Shown: positions 47,489 through 57,548, numbered from the stretch's first letter. The stretch: 64,000 bases of DNA from Elusimicrobiota bacterium (GCA_016182905.1 JACPFR010000004.1:124001-188000), one strand, 5' to 3'. Program-made: numbers and translations. Notes: generated from the sequence alone by a model not told the origin.

Positions 47489-49438
47489 TCAATAGACCCG
47501 CACCGGCAGCACGACGACCTGCACGCCGTTGAACTGCAGGCGGCGCTGGATCGCGTTGGCCGTCTCGCTGTGCAGGTACGGCTGGTACCAGCGCTCCTGA
47601 CGGAAGATGAGCTTGCCGGTGAACACGATCATGCGCGGGAACTCCCGCGACAGCTCGACGATCGACTTCTCCAGCGTCTCGATCGTCTCCGTGCCGAGCG
47701 CCAGGCGGGAGTCCGCCTCGAGGCCGTTCTGGCGGCACCAGGCCACGTACTTCGCCAGATGCGCGCGCTTCTCCTTCTCGAGCTGGCCGACGGCCTCGCT
47801 GCCCTTGAAGTTCCCCGAGTCGAGCACGCCGACGGAGACGAAGATGAAGTTCTTGAAGTAGCCCGGGAGCAGGCGCTGGATGGCGAGTATGTGGTGCAGG
47901 CCGTAGCCGGAGAAGTCGGAGACGGTGAGCACGGCGGTCGGCGCCTTGGGATCGAGCCTGCTCGGACCGGCCGGTTCGCCGGCGAGCGGCGAGGCCTCGA
48001 GAATCTTCTCGAGACCCTTGAGGCTGGAGGAGACCTCCCGGTAGTGGCGGCGGATCCAGAAGCAGGCGGCGATGGTCAAGGTCGTGATGACGGCGGTGAC
48101 CCAGCCTCCCTCGAGGAACTTCTCGAACAGCGTGACGCAGAGTATGCTGACGCACATCACGAGGCCGGTGCCGTGGATGGCCAGCTGGCTTTTCCAGCGG
48201 GGCTCCTTGGCCCGATGCGTGATCCAGTACTTCGACATGCCGAGCTCGGTCAGCGAGAAGGTCAGGAAGACGTTGATCGAGTACATCACGACGAGCGTCG
48301 TGATGTTCCCCTTCGTATAGATCAAGGTCCCCATCGCCGCCGCGCCCATCAGGAACACGCCGTTCTGCGTGACCAGGCGGTCGGACAACTGGGAGAAGCT
48401 GTGCGGCACCCAGGAGTCGAGGGCCATGTTGGAGAGCACGCGCGGGCCGTCGAGGAAGCCCGCCTGCGCGGCGACGACGAGCAGGGCCGCCTCGGCGAAC
48501 AGGGTCGCGACGATCATCGCGCGCCCGACGGCGCCCCAGCCGCCGTAGAGGTTCTCGAGCAGGACCGCGTTCATGGTCTTGCCCGCCTCCGGCACGGCGT
48601 TGACCAGCAGGTAGCCGAGCAGGATGCCGCCCGCGGTGAAGGCCAGCGAGGTCGACATCAGGAGCATCGTGCGCTTGCCGGTCTGCACGCGCGGCTCCTG
48701 GAGCATCGCGACCCCGTTGGAGACCGCCTCGATGCCGGTGTAGGTGCCGCCGCCCATCGAGTAGGCGCGCAGGAGGACGAAGGCGACCGGCGCGAAGCCG
48801 AGCGTCGAGACGGACGCGCTCAGGTCCGTCCCGGCGCCCTTGAACACCTCGGGCAGGACCGGCAGGTGGCTGAACACGGCGTAGAGGATCATGCCGACGT
48901 GCGAGACGACGAAGAACAGGAATATGGGCGCCAGGAAGGTGACGGACTCCTTCACCCCGCGCAGGTTCAGCACGAGCAGGATGAGGAGCATCAGCGCCGC
49001 GCCGACCAATTTGGTCCCCGCCCAATGCGGCGGCAGGAAGGAGTACAGCGCGTCGCAGGCCGCGGCGACCGACACCGAGATGGTCAGCACGTAGTCCACG
49101 AGCAAAGCGCAGCCGGAGACGACCCCCGCCTTCTCGCCGAGGAGCTTGGTGGCGACGAGGTAGCCGCCGCCGCCGCCCGGGAAGTGCTCGATGAGGTTCG
49201 AGTAGGCGATCGAGATCACGAAGATCGTCACGGCCATCATGACGACGAGGATCAGGGCCAGGTGGGTGTGCCCGGCCAAGGCGCGGTAGGCCTCGTCGGG
49301 GCCGTAGGCCGAGGAGGACAGGCCGTCGGCCCCCAGCCCCACCCAGGCGAGGAAGGCCGCCAGCGAGATCTTGTGATAGACGTTCGGATCGCGGATGTCC
49401 CGCGGCTTGCCCAGCAGCAGCTTCTTGACTCGTTCCAT
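47489..49438 (-). CDS. APC-superfamily permease, KimA-like potassium importer
   Basis: 649 residues with 12 TM helices (about 25-450). ISLAAFLAWVGLGADGLSSSAYGPDEAY and the following GGGGGYLVATKLLGEKAG fit the KimA (YdaO) branch of the APC superfamily. A soluble C-terminal domain (about 500-649) follows, as in KimA. KimA proteins are high-affinity K+/H+ symporters; amino-acid transport is the alternative. Its place upstream of a porin, kdpD and kdpE, with no kdpFABC, supports potassium. TATCGT lies 6 nt before the ATG, with a second TATAAT at 49479-49474 (minus strand). Confidence 0.75.
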   Translation of the reverse strand: MERVKKLLLGKPRDIRDPNVYHKISLAAFLAWVGLGADGLSSSAYGPDEAYRALAGHTHLALILVVMMAVTIFVISIAYSNLIEHFPGGGGGYLVATKLLGEKAGVVSGCALLVDYVLTISVSVAAACDALYSFLPPHWAGTKLVGAALMLLILLVLNLRGVKESVTFLAPIFLFFVVSHVGMILYAVFSHLPVLPEVFKGAGTDLSASVSTLGFAPVAFVLLRAYSMGGGTYTGIEAVSNGVAMLQEPRVQTGKRTMLLMSTSLAFTAGGILLGYLLVNAVPEAGKTMNAVLLENLYGGWGAVGRAMIVATLFAEAALLVVAAQAGFLDGPRVLSNMALDSWVPHSFSQLSDRLVTQNGVFLMGAAAMGTLIYTKGNITTLVVMYSINVFLTFSLTELGMSKYWITHRAKEPRWKSQLAIHGTGLVMCVSILCVTLFEKFLEGGWVTAVITTLTIAACFWIRRHYREVSSSLKGLEKILEASPLAGEPAGPSRLDPKAPTAVLTVSDFSGYGLHHILAIQRLLPGYFKNFIFVSVGVLDSGNFKGSEAVGQLEKEKRAHLAKYVAWCRQNGLEADSRLALGTETIETLEKSIVELSREFPRMIVFTGKLIFRQERWYQPYLHSETANAIQRRLQFNGVQVVVLPVRVY

Positions 49439-49483
49439 GCCCTCACGATAGCTCCCGAGGGCGTTATGAATCCATTATAACGA

Positions 49484-49563
49484 TGGTGCCAGGCCTCCCA
49501 TTATCCCATTACTCCCGGGATTCCCTCCGGCGGAGTAATGGGATAATGGGAGGCCTGGCACCA
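49484..49563. repeat. Perfect 32-bp inverted repeat (REP/BIME-like hairpin)
   Basis: Left arm 49484-49515 (TGGTGCCAGGCCTCCCATTA..) and right arm 49532-49563 are exact reverse complements, separated by 16 nt. The arms start TGGTGCCAGGC and end GCCTGGCACCA. It lies between the KimA-like gene and tRNA-Leu. No transposase is nearby. It is likely a REP-type or MITE-type element that folds into a long hairpin. Confidence 0.8.
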
Positions 49564-49584
49564 ATTTGATAAGATGGGCTTGTA

Positions 49585-49667
49585 GGCGGCGTGGCGGAAT
49601 GGCAGACGCAATCGACTCAAAATCGATCGGGTTCACGCCCTTGTGGGTTCGAGTCCCACCGCCGCTA
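49585..49667 (+). tRNA. tRNA-Leu (CAA anticodon)
   Basis: Acceptor GGCGGCG (49585-49591) pairs with CGCCGCT (49660-49666), discriminator A at 49667, CCA not encoded. Anticodon stem ATCGA/TCGAT around CTCAAAA gives CAA. A variable arm (GGGTTCACGCCC) and T-arm GGGTTCGAGTCCC are present. It ends 11 nt before the next ATG. Confidence 0.92.
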
Positions 49668-49678
49668 CGATTTCCCCC

Positions 49679-50350
49679 ATGAGACGACCACAGACCTTCG
49701 TCCTCGCCGCCCTGGCGGCCCTCGCGGCCTCGCCGCTGCTCGCCGGGCCGCGGCTGTGCCCCAACGGCCAGCCTCCCTCCCTTTCCGGGGACCTGTTCGC
49801 CCCGGCCGAGTGCTCGACGACGACCAAGCCGACGGCCCTCCTCCCGGGGTTGCCGGTCGCGCCCGCGGGCAAGGACGCCAAGACCGGCCTGAAGGACCTC
49901 GACGGGCGCTGGGAAGGCTCTTTGATCCACGCCCTCGGCCGCTACGAGGTCCTGCTGACGGTCAAGACCGGCTGGGGCGGGAAGGCCGCGCTGACCTTGG
50001 ACCTCAAGGAGCTCCAGTTCCGGGACCGCCTGACGGACCGGCTCTCTCTGGTCCCGGGCAAACCGCGCGGCGTCTACGAGGCCGTGCTGACCACGACGGT
50101 GGCCCCCGACGCGGAGTTGAAGGGCGGGGCGATCGTGGGCACGGCGGCGCCGCCCGAGCCCCTGGACGGCAAGCCGGCCGCGCCGGAACGGCAGATCGAC
50201 GTCACCTTCGTCAACGGCGCCGTCCATCGCGCCTACTTCGCCCTCGAGGACAAGACCGTGCTGCGCGTGCGCGCGTTCTCCGGCGTGCCCGGCGCGCCTC
50301 TCCAGAAGTTCGAGCTGGAGCTGAAGAAGACGAAACGCGAAGCGCTTTGA
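49679..50350 (+). CDS. Secreted protein of unknown function
   Basis: 223 residues from the ATG at 49679, which begins a signal peptide (MRRPQTFVLAALAALAASPLLAG). The mature part holds a predicted beta-barrel or lipocalin-like pattern (GRWEGSLIHALGRYEVLLTVKTGWGGKAALTLDLKE is strand-rich). It follows tRNA-Leu by 11 nt and may be transcribed with it. It overlaps the next gene by 4 nt (TTGA). No family is recognised. Confidence 0.65.
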   Translation: MRRPQTFVLAALAALAASPLLAGPRLCPNGQPPSLSGDLFAPAECSTTTKPTALLPGLPVAPAGKDAKTGLKDLDGRWEGSLIHALGRYEVLLTVKTGWGGKAALTLDLKELQFRDRLTDRLSLVPGKPRGVYEAVLTTTVAPDAELKGGAIVGTAAPPEPLDGKPAAPERQIDVTFVNGAVHRAYFALEDKTVLRVRAFSGVPGAPLQKFELELKKTKREAL

Positions 50351-51204
50351 GCCTCCTCGCGGCCGTCCTGCTGACCGCCCTCGCGGCGCCGCCCCTCCGG
50401 GCCGCCCCCGCGGTGCCCGCGGCGTGCCCCCCCGGGAAGCTCCTGCCCGAATGCCGCATCGTCAGCTATTACGGAAACCCCCTGTCGAAGCGGATGGGCA
50501 TACTCGGAGAGATCCCCGTCGACGAGATGCTCGAACGCCTGGACAAGCAGGCCGCGGAGTGGCGGAAGGCCGATCCCGCGACGCCGGTCCTGCCCGCGCT
50601 CGAGCTGGTGGCCACGGTCGCCTCCCCGACGCCGGGGCCCGACGGCCGCTACAACAACCGCATGCCCGACGCGCTCATCGAGAAGGTCATCGGCTGGGCC
50701 GCGCGCCGGGGCTGGCTCGTGATCCTCGACGTGCAGATCGGCCACAGCACGGTGAGAGCGGAGGTCGAGCGGCTGCGCCCGTTCCTGTCGCGGCCGCACG
50801 TGCACCTGGCCCTCGACCCCGAGTTCGACATGCCGAGGACGGTGCGTCCGGGCAAGCGGATCGGCACGAGCGACGGGGAGGACGTCAACGTCGCGTCCAT
50901 CCTGCTCTCCACAATCGCCGCGAACGGGGGCCTGCCGCCGAAGCTCCTGATCGTCCACCGCTTCACCGAGGAGATGCTCATGCGCCGCGAGCGCATCCGC
51001 CTCGACCCGCGCGTGCAGATCGCCGTCGTCATGGACGGCTTCGGCTCCCCCGCGCTCAAGCGGCGGGTCTACCGCGTCACGGTCAAGAACGAGCCCGTCC
51101 AGCACGCCGGGATCAAGCTGTTCTACAAGAACGACAAGCCGCTGATGACGCCGCGGGAGCTCCTCGAGCTCGAGCCGAAGCCGTCAGTCGTCATCTACCA
51201 GTAG
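50347..51204 (+). CDS. Secreted protein, possible TIM-barrel or lipase-like fold
   Basis: 285 residues from the TTG at 50347 (TTGA overlap with the upstream stop); the N-terminus (LLAAVLLTALAAPPLRAA) is a signal peptide. The body has strand/helix alternation (RIVSYYGNPLSKRMGILGE, GWLVILDVQIGHSTV, VHLALDPEFDMP, KLLIVHRFTEEML, VQIAVVMDGFGSP), suggesting a barrel with acidic residues at strand ends, as in glycoside-hydrolase-like proteins. Activity is unproven. Confidence 0.65.
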   Translation: MSLLAAVLLTALAAPPLRAAPAVPAACPPGKLLPECRIVSYYGNPLSKRMGILGEIPVDEMLERLDKQAAEWRKADPATPVLPALELVATVASPTPGPDGRYNNRMPDALIEKVIGWAARRGWLVILDVQIGHSTVRAEVERLRPFLSRPHVHLALDPEFDMPRTVRPGKRIGTSDGEDVNVASILLSTIAANGGLPPKLLIVHRFTEEMLMRRERIRLDPRVQIAVVMDGFGSPALKRRVYRVTVKNEPVQHAGIKLFYKNDKPLMTPRELLELEPKPSVVIYQ

Positions 51205-51213
51205 CGGCCCGCC

Positions 51214-51939
51214 TCAGCGGGCGAGGGCGGACGCCTTCACGAACACCACGCCGTCCTTCTCGTGCTTCGGCATCTCTTCCTTGAGGCAGTCGAACGTCGA
51301 CCGGAAGTAGTGATGGCCGATCGCGATCGCCGAGCCGTGCTTGCGGGCGCGCGCGACGGCCTGGCGCAGCATCTTCGCGCAGAAGGCCTGCGTGTGAAGC
51401 TCGGCCGTGTCGAGGAAGACGTCGTTCGTCGCCGCGGGGATGCCGGCCGCCGCGGCCTCCGCGTGCGCGACGCTCTTCTCGGAGACCTTCGAGTCGAGGA
51501 AGTACATCCCCGTGGGCTTGAGCTGGGCCATGAAGGCGCGCATCAGGGGCCGGTTCTTCGTCGCTTTGTAGGAACGGTGGTTGTTGAGGCCCTTCGCGTT
51601 CGGAATCTGCTTCATCGCCTTGTCGAGGAGCGCGGCGGTCTTGAGGGCGTCCTCGGGGTCCACGGCGTCCTTGGCCAGCTTCAGGGACTGGAACGGGTCG
51701 AACGGGTAGTGGATCATCAACTCCTTCGACGCGGCGGCGGAGACGAGCGGCGAGACTTTCTTCGTGCGCGGCGACTCGGGCATCACGGCGAAGGTCATCG
51801 CGCCGGGCAGGGCCAGCCACTCCTCGTCGGGCGGGGTCTTCTTGTAGTTCAGGCCGAAGTCGTCGATCACGACCGCGACTTGAGGCGCGGCGGAGGCCGG
51901 CGACGCGAACAGAAGGACGGCAAAGAGGATCTTATTCAT
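51214..51939 (-). CDS. Divergent polysaccharide deacetylase (YibQ-like)
   Basis: 241 residues. Signal peptide (MNKILFAVLLFASPASA), then QVAVVIDDFGLN, MIHYPFDPF, GLNNHRSYKAT and MYFLDSKVSEKSVA, the motifs of the divergent (DUF610) deacetylase family related to carbohydrate esterase 4. It likely acts on peptidoglycan or another periplasmic polysaccharide. It is the last gene of the seven-gene envelope operon, overlapping the permease gene by 8 nt. Confidence 0.82.
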   Translation of the reverse strand: MNKILFAVLLFASPASAAPQVAVVIDDFGLNYKKTPPDEEWLALPGAMTFAVMPESPRTKKVSPLVSAAASKELMIHYPFDPFQSLKLAKDAVDPEDALKTAALLDKAMKQIPNAKGLNNHRSYKATKNRPLMRAFMAQLKPTGMYFLDSKVSEKSVAHAEAAAAGIPAATNDVFLDTAELHTQAFCAKMLRQAVARARKHGSAIAIGHHYFRSTFDCLKEEMPKHEKDGVVFVKASALAR

Positions 51940-53587
51940 GGTTCTCCAACGCCCGGCGGCCGAGCGTCCAGGGCGCTATCATAGCAACGGCGTTCAGCGC
52001 CAGCCACCCGGCGCCGGAGTAGAGCGCGACGCGCGAGTTCCAGACGCCCGTCCCGAAGCGCTCCGCGAAGTGCATCTGCATCGGCGCGGCGAGCACGGCG
52101 ATGGTGAAGCCGACGTAGAAAAGGCAGGCGGCCATGTAGACGAAGCCTCCCACCGACGACTCGATCTGATGGATGTTCTCGACGGTGAAGTTCGGGAACA
52201 GCGCGCCGAAGCCCACGCCCATCACGCAGACGGCGAGGCCCACGGTGAGCAGCGCGCCGAAGGAGAGGATCGACGTGAAGCGGTCCGCCGCGAGGAGCCA
52301 GTTCGTCATCAGGGCCAGGATCGCCGAGATGCTCAGGATCGGGATCGCGGAGAAGAGGAGCTTCTCGCGCATCACCAGGCCGACGTCGATCGGGGCGCTG
52401 CGCAGGACCCACCAGGACTTCCCCTCGAGGCTGATCGCCGGGAAGGTGAAGCGCAGGCCCAGCGCGGCGAGGACGAAGCCTGCGGTGCCCACGTTGAGGA
52501 AGGAGACGAGGCTCTTCAGCTCGGCGGAATCCAGCGGCAGGCGCTGGATGCTGAACAGGTACACGAACACCAGTCCTATGATCAGAAGGATCTGGGACCA
52601 GTGCTTGACGTCGCGAAAGAACGTCGTTCGTTCCTTCCAGAGGAGCACGGCCGCGGAACGAGTCCCCAAGATCCGTTGTTCAGGAAGGAGTTTGAAGTCG
52701 TGGACGCGCTTGCGCAGCGCCCCCTCCTGCGCTCCGCTGTACCCGATGAAGTACACCTTCCCGGCGAGGGCGACCAACAATCCGTACACCAGGAACGCCG
52801 CCGCCCACAGCCCGATCGCCCGGACGGCGTAGCCGCGCCAGGCGCCCTCCGCCGCCATGCGCAGCGCCTCGGCCAGCCACCACGACGGGAGGTACGGCGC
52901 GGTCGGGGCTTGGAGGAAGTTGAGGTACTCGGCGACGACCTTGAGGGCGTCGGGACGGATGAGCTTCTCGGGCTGGGCGAAGCGGACCAGACCGTAGGTG
53001 ACCGTCAAAGACAGGCTGGAAAAGACCCAGACCACGTCGCGGGTGCGGGACGACGGGAACAGATACAGGAGCAGGAGCGTGAAGCCTATCCCGAAGGAGG
53101 CCGCCAGAAGAAGGAACGGGGGCACGGCGACGAGGAACGCCGCGAGGAACCCCATGCCCAGGTGCTGAACGCGCATGATGGCGGCGACGTACGGGACGAG
53201 GATCAGGCCGATCATCCAGGAGGCGAAGAACGCGCTCTCCAGGGACTTGTCGAGGAACACCGAGCGCAGGCTGACGGGGGCCTTCATCAGGAACTTCAGG
53301 TCGTAGGAGTAGAACAAGGTCGTCAGCGCGGTCAGCAGGCTCGAGACGACGACCATGGACAAGGTCATGAGCAGCAGCATCGCGGTGAGCTTCCAGGTCA
53401 GCAGGAGGCCGATCAGCTCGACCGTGGACAGGTATTTGAGGAGGCGATAGAAGCCGTAGTGCAGGCCGAACAAAAGCCCGAAGCCCGCCGAGCCGAACGC
53501 CGCGTTGCGCAGCCACTCGTAGCCGGTCCAGGCGCCGATCGTGTTGACGAAGGTCCGCGCGCGGCGGCGCAGCAAGGTGCCGAGCAT
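51932..53587 (-). CDS. ABC transporter permease (putative exporter)
   Basis: 551 residues, about 12 hydrophobic segments (e.g. LTWKLTAMLLLMTLSMVVVS, LGMGFLAAFLVAVPPFLLLA). No substrate-binding motif is seen. It lies 1 nt from the ATPase gene, forming an export-type pair. It resembles the large ABC-2-like 'putative ABC exporter' membrane subunits. Cargo is unknown. Confidence 0.75.
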   Translation of the reverse strand: MLGTLLRRRARTFVNTIGAWTGYEWLRNAAFGSAGFGLLFGLHYGFYRLLKYLSTVELIGLLLTWKLTAMLLLMTLSMVVVSSLLTALTTLFYSYDLKFLMKAPVSLRSVFLDKSLESAFFASWMIGLILVPYVAAIMRVQHLGMGFLAAFLVAVPPFLLLAASFGIGFTLLLLYLFPSSRTRDVVWVFSSLSLTVTYGLVRFAQPEKLIRPDALKVVAEYLNFLQAPTAPYLPSWWLAEALRMAAEGAWRGYAVRAIGLWAAAFLVYGLLVALAGKVYFIGYSGAQEGALRKRVHDFKLLPEQRILGTRSAAVLLWKERTTFFRDVKHWSQILLIIGLVFVYLFSIQRLPLDSAELKSLVSFLNVGTAGFVLAALGLRFTFPAISLEGKSWWVLRSAPIDVGLVMREKLLFSAIPILSISAILALMTNWLLAADRFTSILSFGALLTVGLAVCVMGVGFGALFPNFTVENIHQIESSVGGFVYMAACLFYVGFTIAVLAAPMQMHFAERFGTGVWNSRVALYSGAGWLALNAVAMIAPWTLGRRALENHE

Positions 53588-53588
53588 C

Positions 53589-54337
<749 letters not shown>

Positions 54338-54341
<4 letters not shown>

Positions 54342-55288
54342 GCCGCGACGGCGCGCCGGGCCTTCAGGAACTCGTCCGCGCGGGGGATCGTCATGCGCTC
54401 CGCGAGGTCGTGGAAGCGCTCGTCGATGACGTCGCGCTCCAGGTCCTCGATGTTCTTCGTCGAGAAGTCCTGGACGTTGAACGAGGCCATCGTCGTGCCG
54501 TAGGCCATCGCGCGCTTGAGATGCGAGACATCCTCGTACGAAGCCGAGGAAGCCAGGTAGCCGAGGAACCCGCCCGCGAACGTATCGCCCGCGCCCGTCG
54601 GGTCCTTGATGCGCGCCAGCGGGTAGGCGGGGTACACGAAGAACTTGCTGCCGACCTTCATCAAAGCCCCGTGCTCGCCTTTTTTTATGACGATGACCGA
54701 AGGCCCCCAATCGGCGAGGACCTCGGCGGCCTGCAGCGCGTTCGGCGCGCCGGTCAGCCGCATCGCCTCCTGGTCGTTCGAGAAGAAGATGTCCACCTTG
54801 GCGAGGAGCTTCTTGATCGCGGCGGGCTTCGACTCGATCCAGTAGTTCATCGTGTCGCAGGCGACGAGCGCGGGGCCCTTCATCTGCGCCAGCACCTCGG
54901 ACTGGAGCTCGGGATCGATGTTCGCGAGGAACACGACCGGCGCCTTGCGCTGGGCCTCGTTGAGGACCGGCTTGAACTCCTTGAAGACGTTGAGGTGCGT
55001 CGCCAAGGTCTCGGCGACGGCCGCGTCCTTGCCGTACTTGCCGGACCAGCGGAAGGTCTTGCCCTTCGCGGCCTTCAGGCCCTCGAGGTCCACGCTGCGG
55101 CGCTTGAGCGTGCGGCGGTGCTCGGCCGGGAAGTCCTCGCCGACGACGCCGACGAGGGCGACCGACGAGAAATAGCTCGCGGAGAGCGCGAAATAGGTGG
55201 CCGAGCCGCCGAGGGCCTCGACGGACTTGCCCGCGGAGGTCTTGACGGAGTCGAGCGCGACGGAGCCGACGACGAGTATGTCGCTCAC
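54338..55288 (-). CDS. PfkB-family sugar or nucleoside kinase
   Basis: 316 residues. N-terminal ILVVGSVALDSVKT and GGSATYFALSASYF, and the C-terminal ATP/catalytic motif DPTGAGDTFAGGFLGYLA with the catalytic Asp. The substrate may be ribose, a nucleoside or another sugar. The start overlaps the SurA-like stop (ATGA). It is an unusual metabolic enzyme inside an envelope operon. Confidence 0.88.
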
Positions 55289-56001
55289 GAGTTCGCCCCC
55301 GAGTCGACGCGGTCGAACCAGATCTGATGCTCGACGCGCGCGGAGAGCTGCTTGAGGCAGTGGTTGATCAGCTCGACGGCGCGCTGCTGCTGGAGGTTCT
55401 GCGCGACCGCCTCCTTGGTGATCTTGGCCAGGTCCTTCTTCGGCGCGGTCTTCATGACCTGCGCGTAGGCGGCGTCCACCTCGGAGGCCGGGACCTTCGC
55501 CACCCGGTAGATCAGCTGCTTCAGGCGGCCGCTCTTGATGGCCTTGCGGCGGTTGCGCTCGTACTCCTGGGGGTTCTCGCGGAAGATCGCGCGCACCTGG
55601 CGAAAGTAGACGTCCTGGTCGAACCGGCCGTCGCGCTGGAAGGCCGGCGTCGCGCGGATATCGCGAGAAAGCTCGTCATTGGTGACCTTCAGGCCGAGCT
55701 CGTCGGCCTTCAGCGCCATCATCTCCTCGATCATCATGTCGTTGAGCATCTCGCGCTTGAGGCGGGACATCATCGCGTCGTCGACCTCGGTCCCCTTCTG
55801 GCGGAGGGCGTCGGCGTACTGGTTGACGCGCAGCAGCAGGCGCTGGGCCGGGATCTTGCTCTCGCCGATCCGGGCCACGGCGCCGTCGTTGTCGCGGCTC
55901 GTGAAGTAGAAGCCGCCGAGGCCGACGAAGCTGCCGGACAGGAAGACGGAGATGGTCGCGACGAAGATGCTTTTCTGATGGCGGCGCAGGAATGAGATCA
56001 T
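55285..56001 (-). CDS. SurA/PpiD N-terminal-like membrane-anchored chaperone
   Basis: 238 residues: an N-terminal TM anchor (SIFVATISVFLSGSFVGLGGFYF), then the SurA_N pattern VARIGESKIPAQRLLLRVNQ.. LKREMLNDMMIEEMMALKADELGLKVTNDEL and FQRDGRFDQDVYFRQV. The parvulin PPIase domain of SurA/PpiD is absent. It probably acts as a periplasmic chaperone without isomerase activity. Confidence 0.82.
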   Translation of the reverse strand: MISFLRRHQKSIFVATISVFLSGSFVGLGGFYFTSRDNDGAVARIGESKIPAQRLLLRVNQYADALRQKGTEVDDAMMSRLKREMLNDMMIEEMMALKADELGLKVTNDELSRDIRATPAFQRDGRFDQDVYFRQVRAIFRENPQEYERNRRKAIKSGRLKQLIYRVAKVPASEVDAAYAQVMKTAPKKDLAKITKEAVAQNLQQQRAVELINHCLKQLSARVEHQIWFDRVDSGANS

Positions 56002-56045
56002 GGGACTCCTTGGTTTTGGGCGGGGGCCTAGGTCAATCTTAACAT

Positions 56046-56468
56046 CTAGGAGACGGGGTCCGCAGGCTGGGACGCGTCGGTCTCGGCGCGCGAGCGGCGC
56101 CGGCGGGACTTGCCTTCGTCGGAGCCCATGGAGCAGGCGCCCTCATAGAAGGCCCCGTCGTCGATCTTCAGCTTCGGGGCGCGGATGTCGCCGGTCACGC
56201 GGCCGCCCGGAAGGATCTCCAGGGAGCGCGCCGCGACGATGTCGCCGACGACCTCGCCGGCGATCACGACGGTCTCGGCCGCGAGGTTGCCGATCACGCG
56301 GCCCTTCGCGCCCACCTCGACGTCCACCGCGTCGGAGATGTCTCCCTCGAAGGCGCCCTCGACGCGCAGCGAGCCCTTGACGACGAGCGTCCCGTGGAAG
56401 AAGGCGTCCTCGCTGATCAAGGTCATGCCTTCGCGCGCGTCTCCGCGTCCGCTCTTCTCGCCGAACAT
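56046..56468 (-). CDS. Bactofilin
   Basis: 140 residues: DAFFHGTLVVKGSLRVEGAFEGDI and repeated short strands (GRVIGNLAAETVVIAGEVVGDI) form the polymerising beta-helix core, with a Lys/Arg-rich tail. Bactofilins make cytoskeletal filaments that position cell-wall enzymes. The start overlaps the M23 peptidase stop (TGATG), the same pairing known from bactofilin-peptidase modules in other bacteria. Confidence 0.92.
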   Translation of the reverse strand: MFGEKSGRGDAREGMTLISEDAFFHGTLVVKGSLRVEGAFEGDISDAVDVEVGAKGRVIGNLAAETVVIAGEVVGDIVAARSLEILPGGRVTGDIRAPKLKIDDGAFYEGACSMGSDEGKSRRRRSRAETDASQPADPVS

Positions 56469-57466
56469 CAGGACCGGGCCTTCGGGGCGCGGGGAAGGTA
56501 GCCGAGGAGCTCGGGTCCGGGGCCGACCTTCAGGTAGGTCCAGGGATTGATGGGCCGGCCCTGGCGCCACACCTCGTAGTGCAGGTGCGCGCCGGTCGAG
56601 CGGCCGGTGGTGCCCATGTAGCCGAGCACCTGGCCGCGCACCACGCGGTCGCCGATCTTCACCAAGGTCTTGGAGGTGTGCCCGTATAAGGTGCTCAGGC
56701 CGTAGCCGTGGTCGATGACGACCATGTTCCCGTAGCCGTGGGACCAGCCCGAGAAGCGGACGGTGCCGTCGGCGGTCGCCTGCACCAAGGTGTCGGCGGC
56801 GTTGGCGATGTCGATGCCGGCGTGGAACTCGCCGTTGTCGCCGGCCTCGCCCTGGCTCTCGCCGCGGCGCATCGGGGAGAACCGGTAGCCGAACCCCGAG
56901 GTGACCACGCCCTTGGTGGGCCACAGGGTCGGCGTCGCGTTGCGCAGGCTCTTCTGGTTGCCCACGTACCAGCCGATCTCCTGGAAGCTCGCCAGCCGTC
57001 CTTCGGCGTCGTGGCGGATGCGCTCGATCTCGCGGTGCCAGTCGGCCTGGCGGATGGCGGAGGCCCCGCCGTTGAGCATCTTGCCCAGGCTCAGCCGGTC
57101 GGCCAAGGTCGGCCCGCCGACGCCGGTGGCGGCCTCGATCGGGTCGCGGTTGTTGGCCATCGAGAGCAGGCCGCGCAGCTGGCGGTCCGTGCCCCGGGCC
57201 TGGTCGAGCGCGTAGCGGGCGCGGTCCATCTCCTGGGCCAGGCGGGTCATCTTGGTGAGCATGACCTGGTTGTCGGCCTTGGTGATCCAATAGTCGACGT
57301 GACGGCCGGCCACCACGCCCGCCCCGATGGTCATGGCCGACCAAAGGCCCAACCAGAACAGGAAAAAGCCGGTGGAGCACTGCCAGCGCCAGGGTTTCAT
57401 CTGCGTCTGGGGGATGATGAGGACCGTGAGGCGGCGGGCCAGTACGTCGAGGATTTTCTTGCGCAT
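56468..57466 (-). CDS. M23 (LytM-type) peptidoglycan endopeptidase with membrane anchor
   Basis: 332 residues. One TM segment (about 30-55, FFLFWLGLWSAMTIGAGVV), a coiled coil (about 60-115) and an M23 domain (about 195-320) with zinc ligands in HAGIDIAN and GAHLHYEVW, so likely active. It cleaves peptide crosslinks. It is the first gene of the operon, with a canonical promoter at 57488-57516 and a ~15-nt leader. Confidence 0.92.
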   Translation of the reverse strand: MRKKILDVLARRLTVLIIPQTQMKPWRWQCSTGFFLFWLGLWSAMTIGAGVVAGRHVDYWITKADNQVMLTKMTRLAQEMDRARYALDQARGTDRQLRGLLSMANNRDPIEAATGVGGPTLADRLSLGKMLNGGASAIRQADWHREIERIRHDAEGRLASFQEIGWYVGNQKSLRNATPTLWPTKGVVTSGFGYRFSPMRRGESQGEAGDNGEFHAGIDIANAADTLVQATADGTVRFSGWSHGYGNMVVIDHGYGLSTLYGHTSKTLVKIGDRVVRGQVLGYMGTTGRSTGAHLHYEVWRQGRPINPWTYLKVGPGPELLGYLPRAPKARS

Positions 57467-57487
57467 GCGTGTTCTTCCGTCGGTGAT

Positions 57488-57516
57488 GTTATAACAGACT
57501 GATTCAGGCCTGTCAA
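57488..57516 (-). promoter_or_regulatory. Promoter of the M23/bactofilin operon
   Basis: On the minus strand TTGACA (57516-57511), 17-nt spacer, TATAAC (57493-57488). It is divergent from the promoter at 57549. Confidence 0.7.
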
Positions 57517-57548
57517 CGAAATCTTATTAAAACTGTTTCCCGGACCCC

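Noticed and set aside
57533-57540. Third copy of the gabT/alaS operator
   Set aside because: Only the CTGTTTCC half matches; the other half is CGGACCCC.
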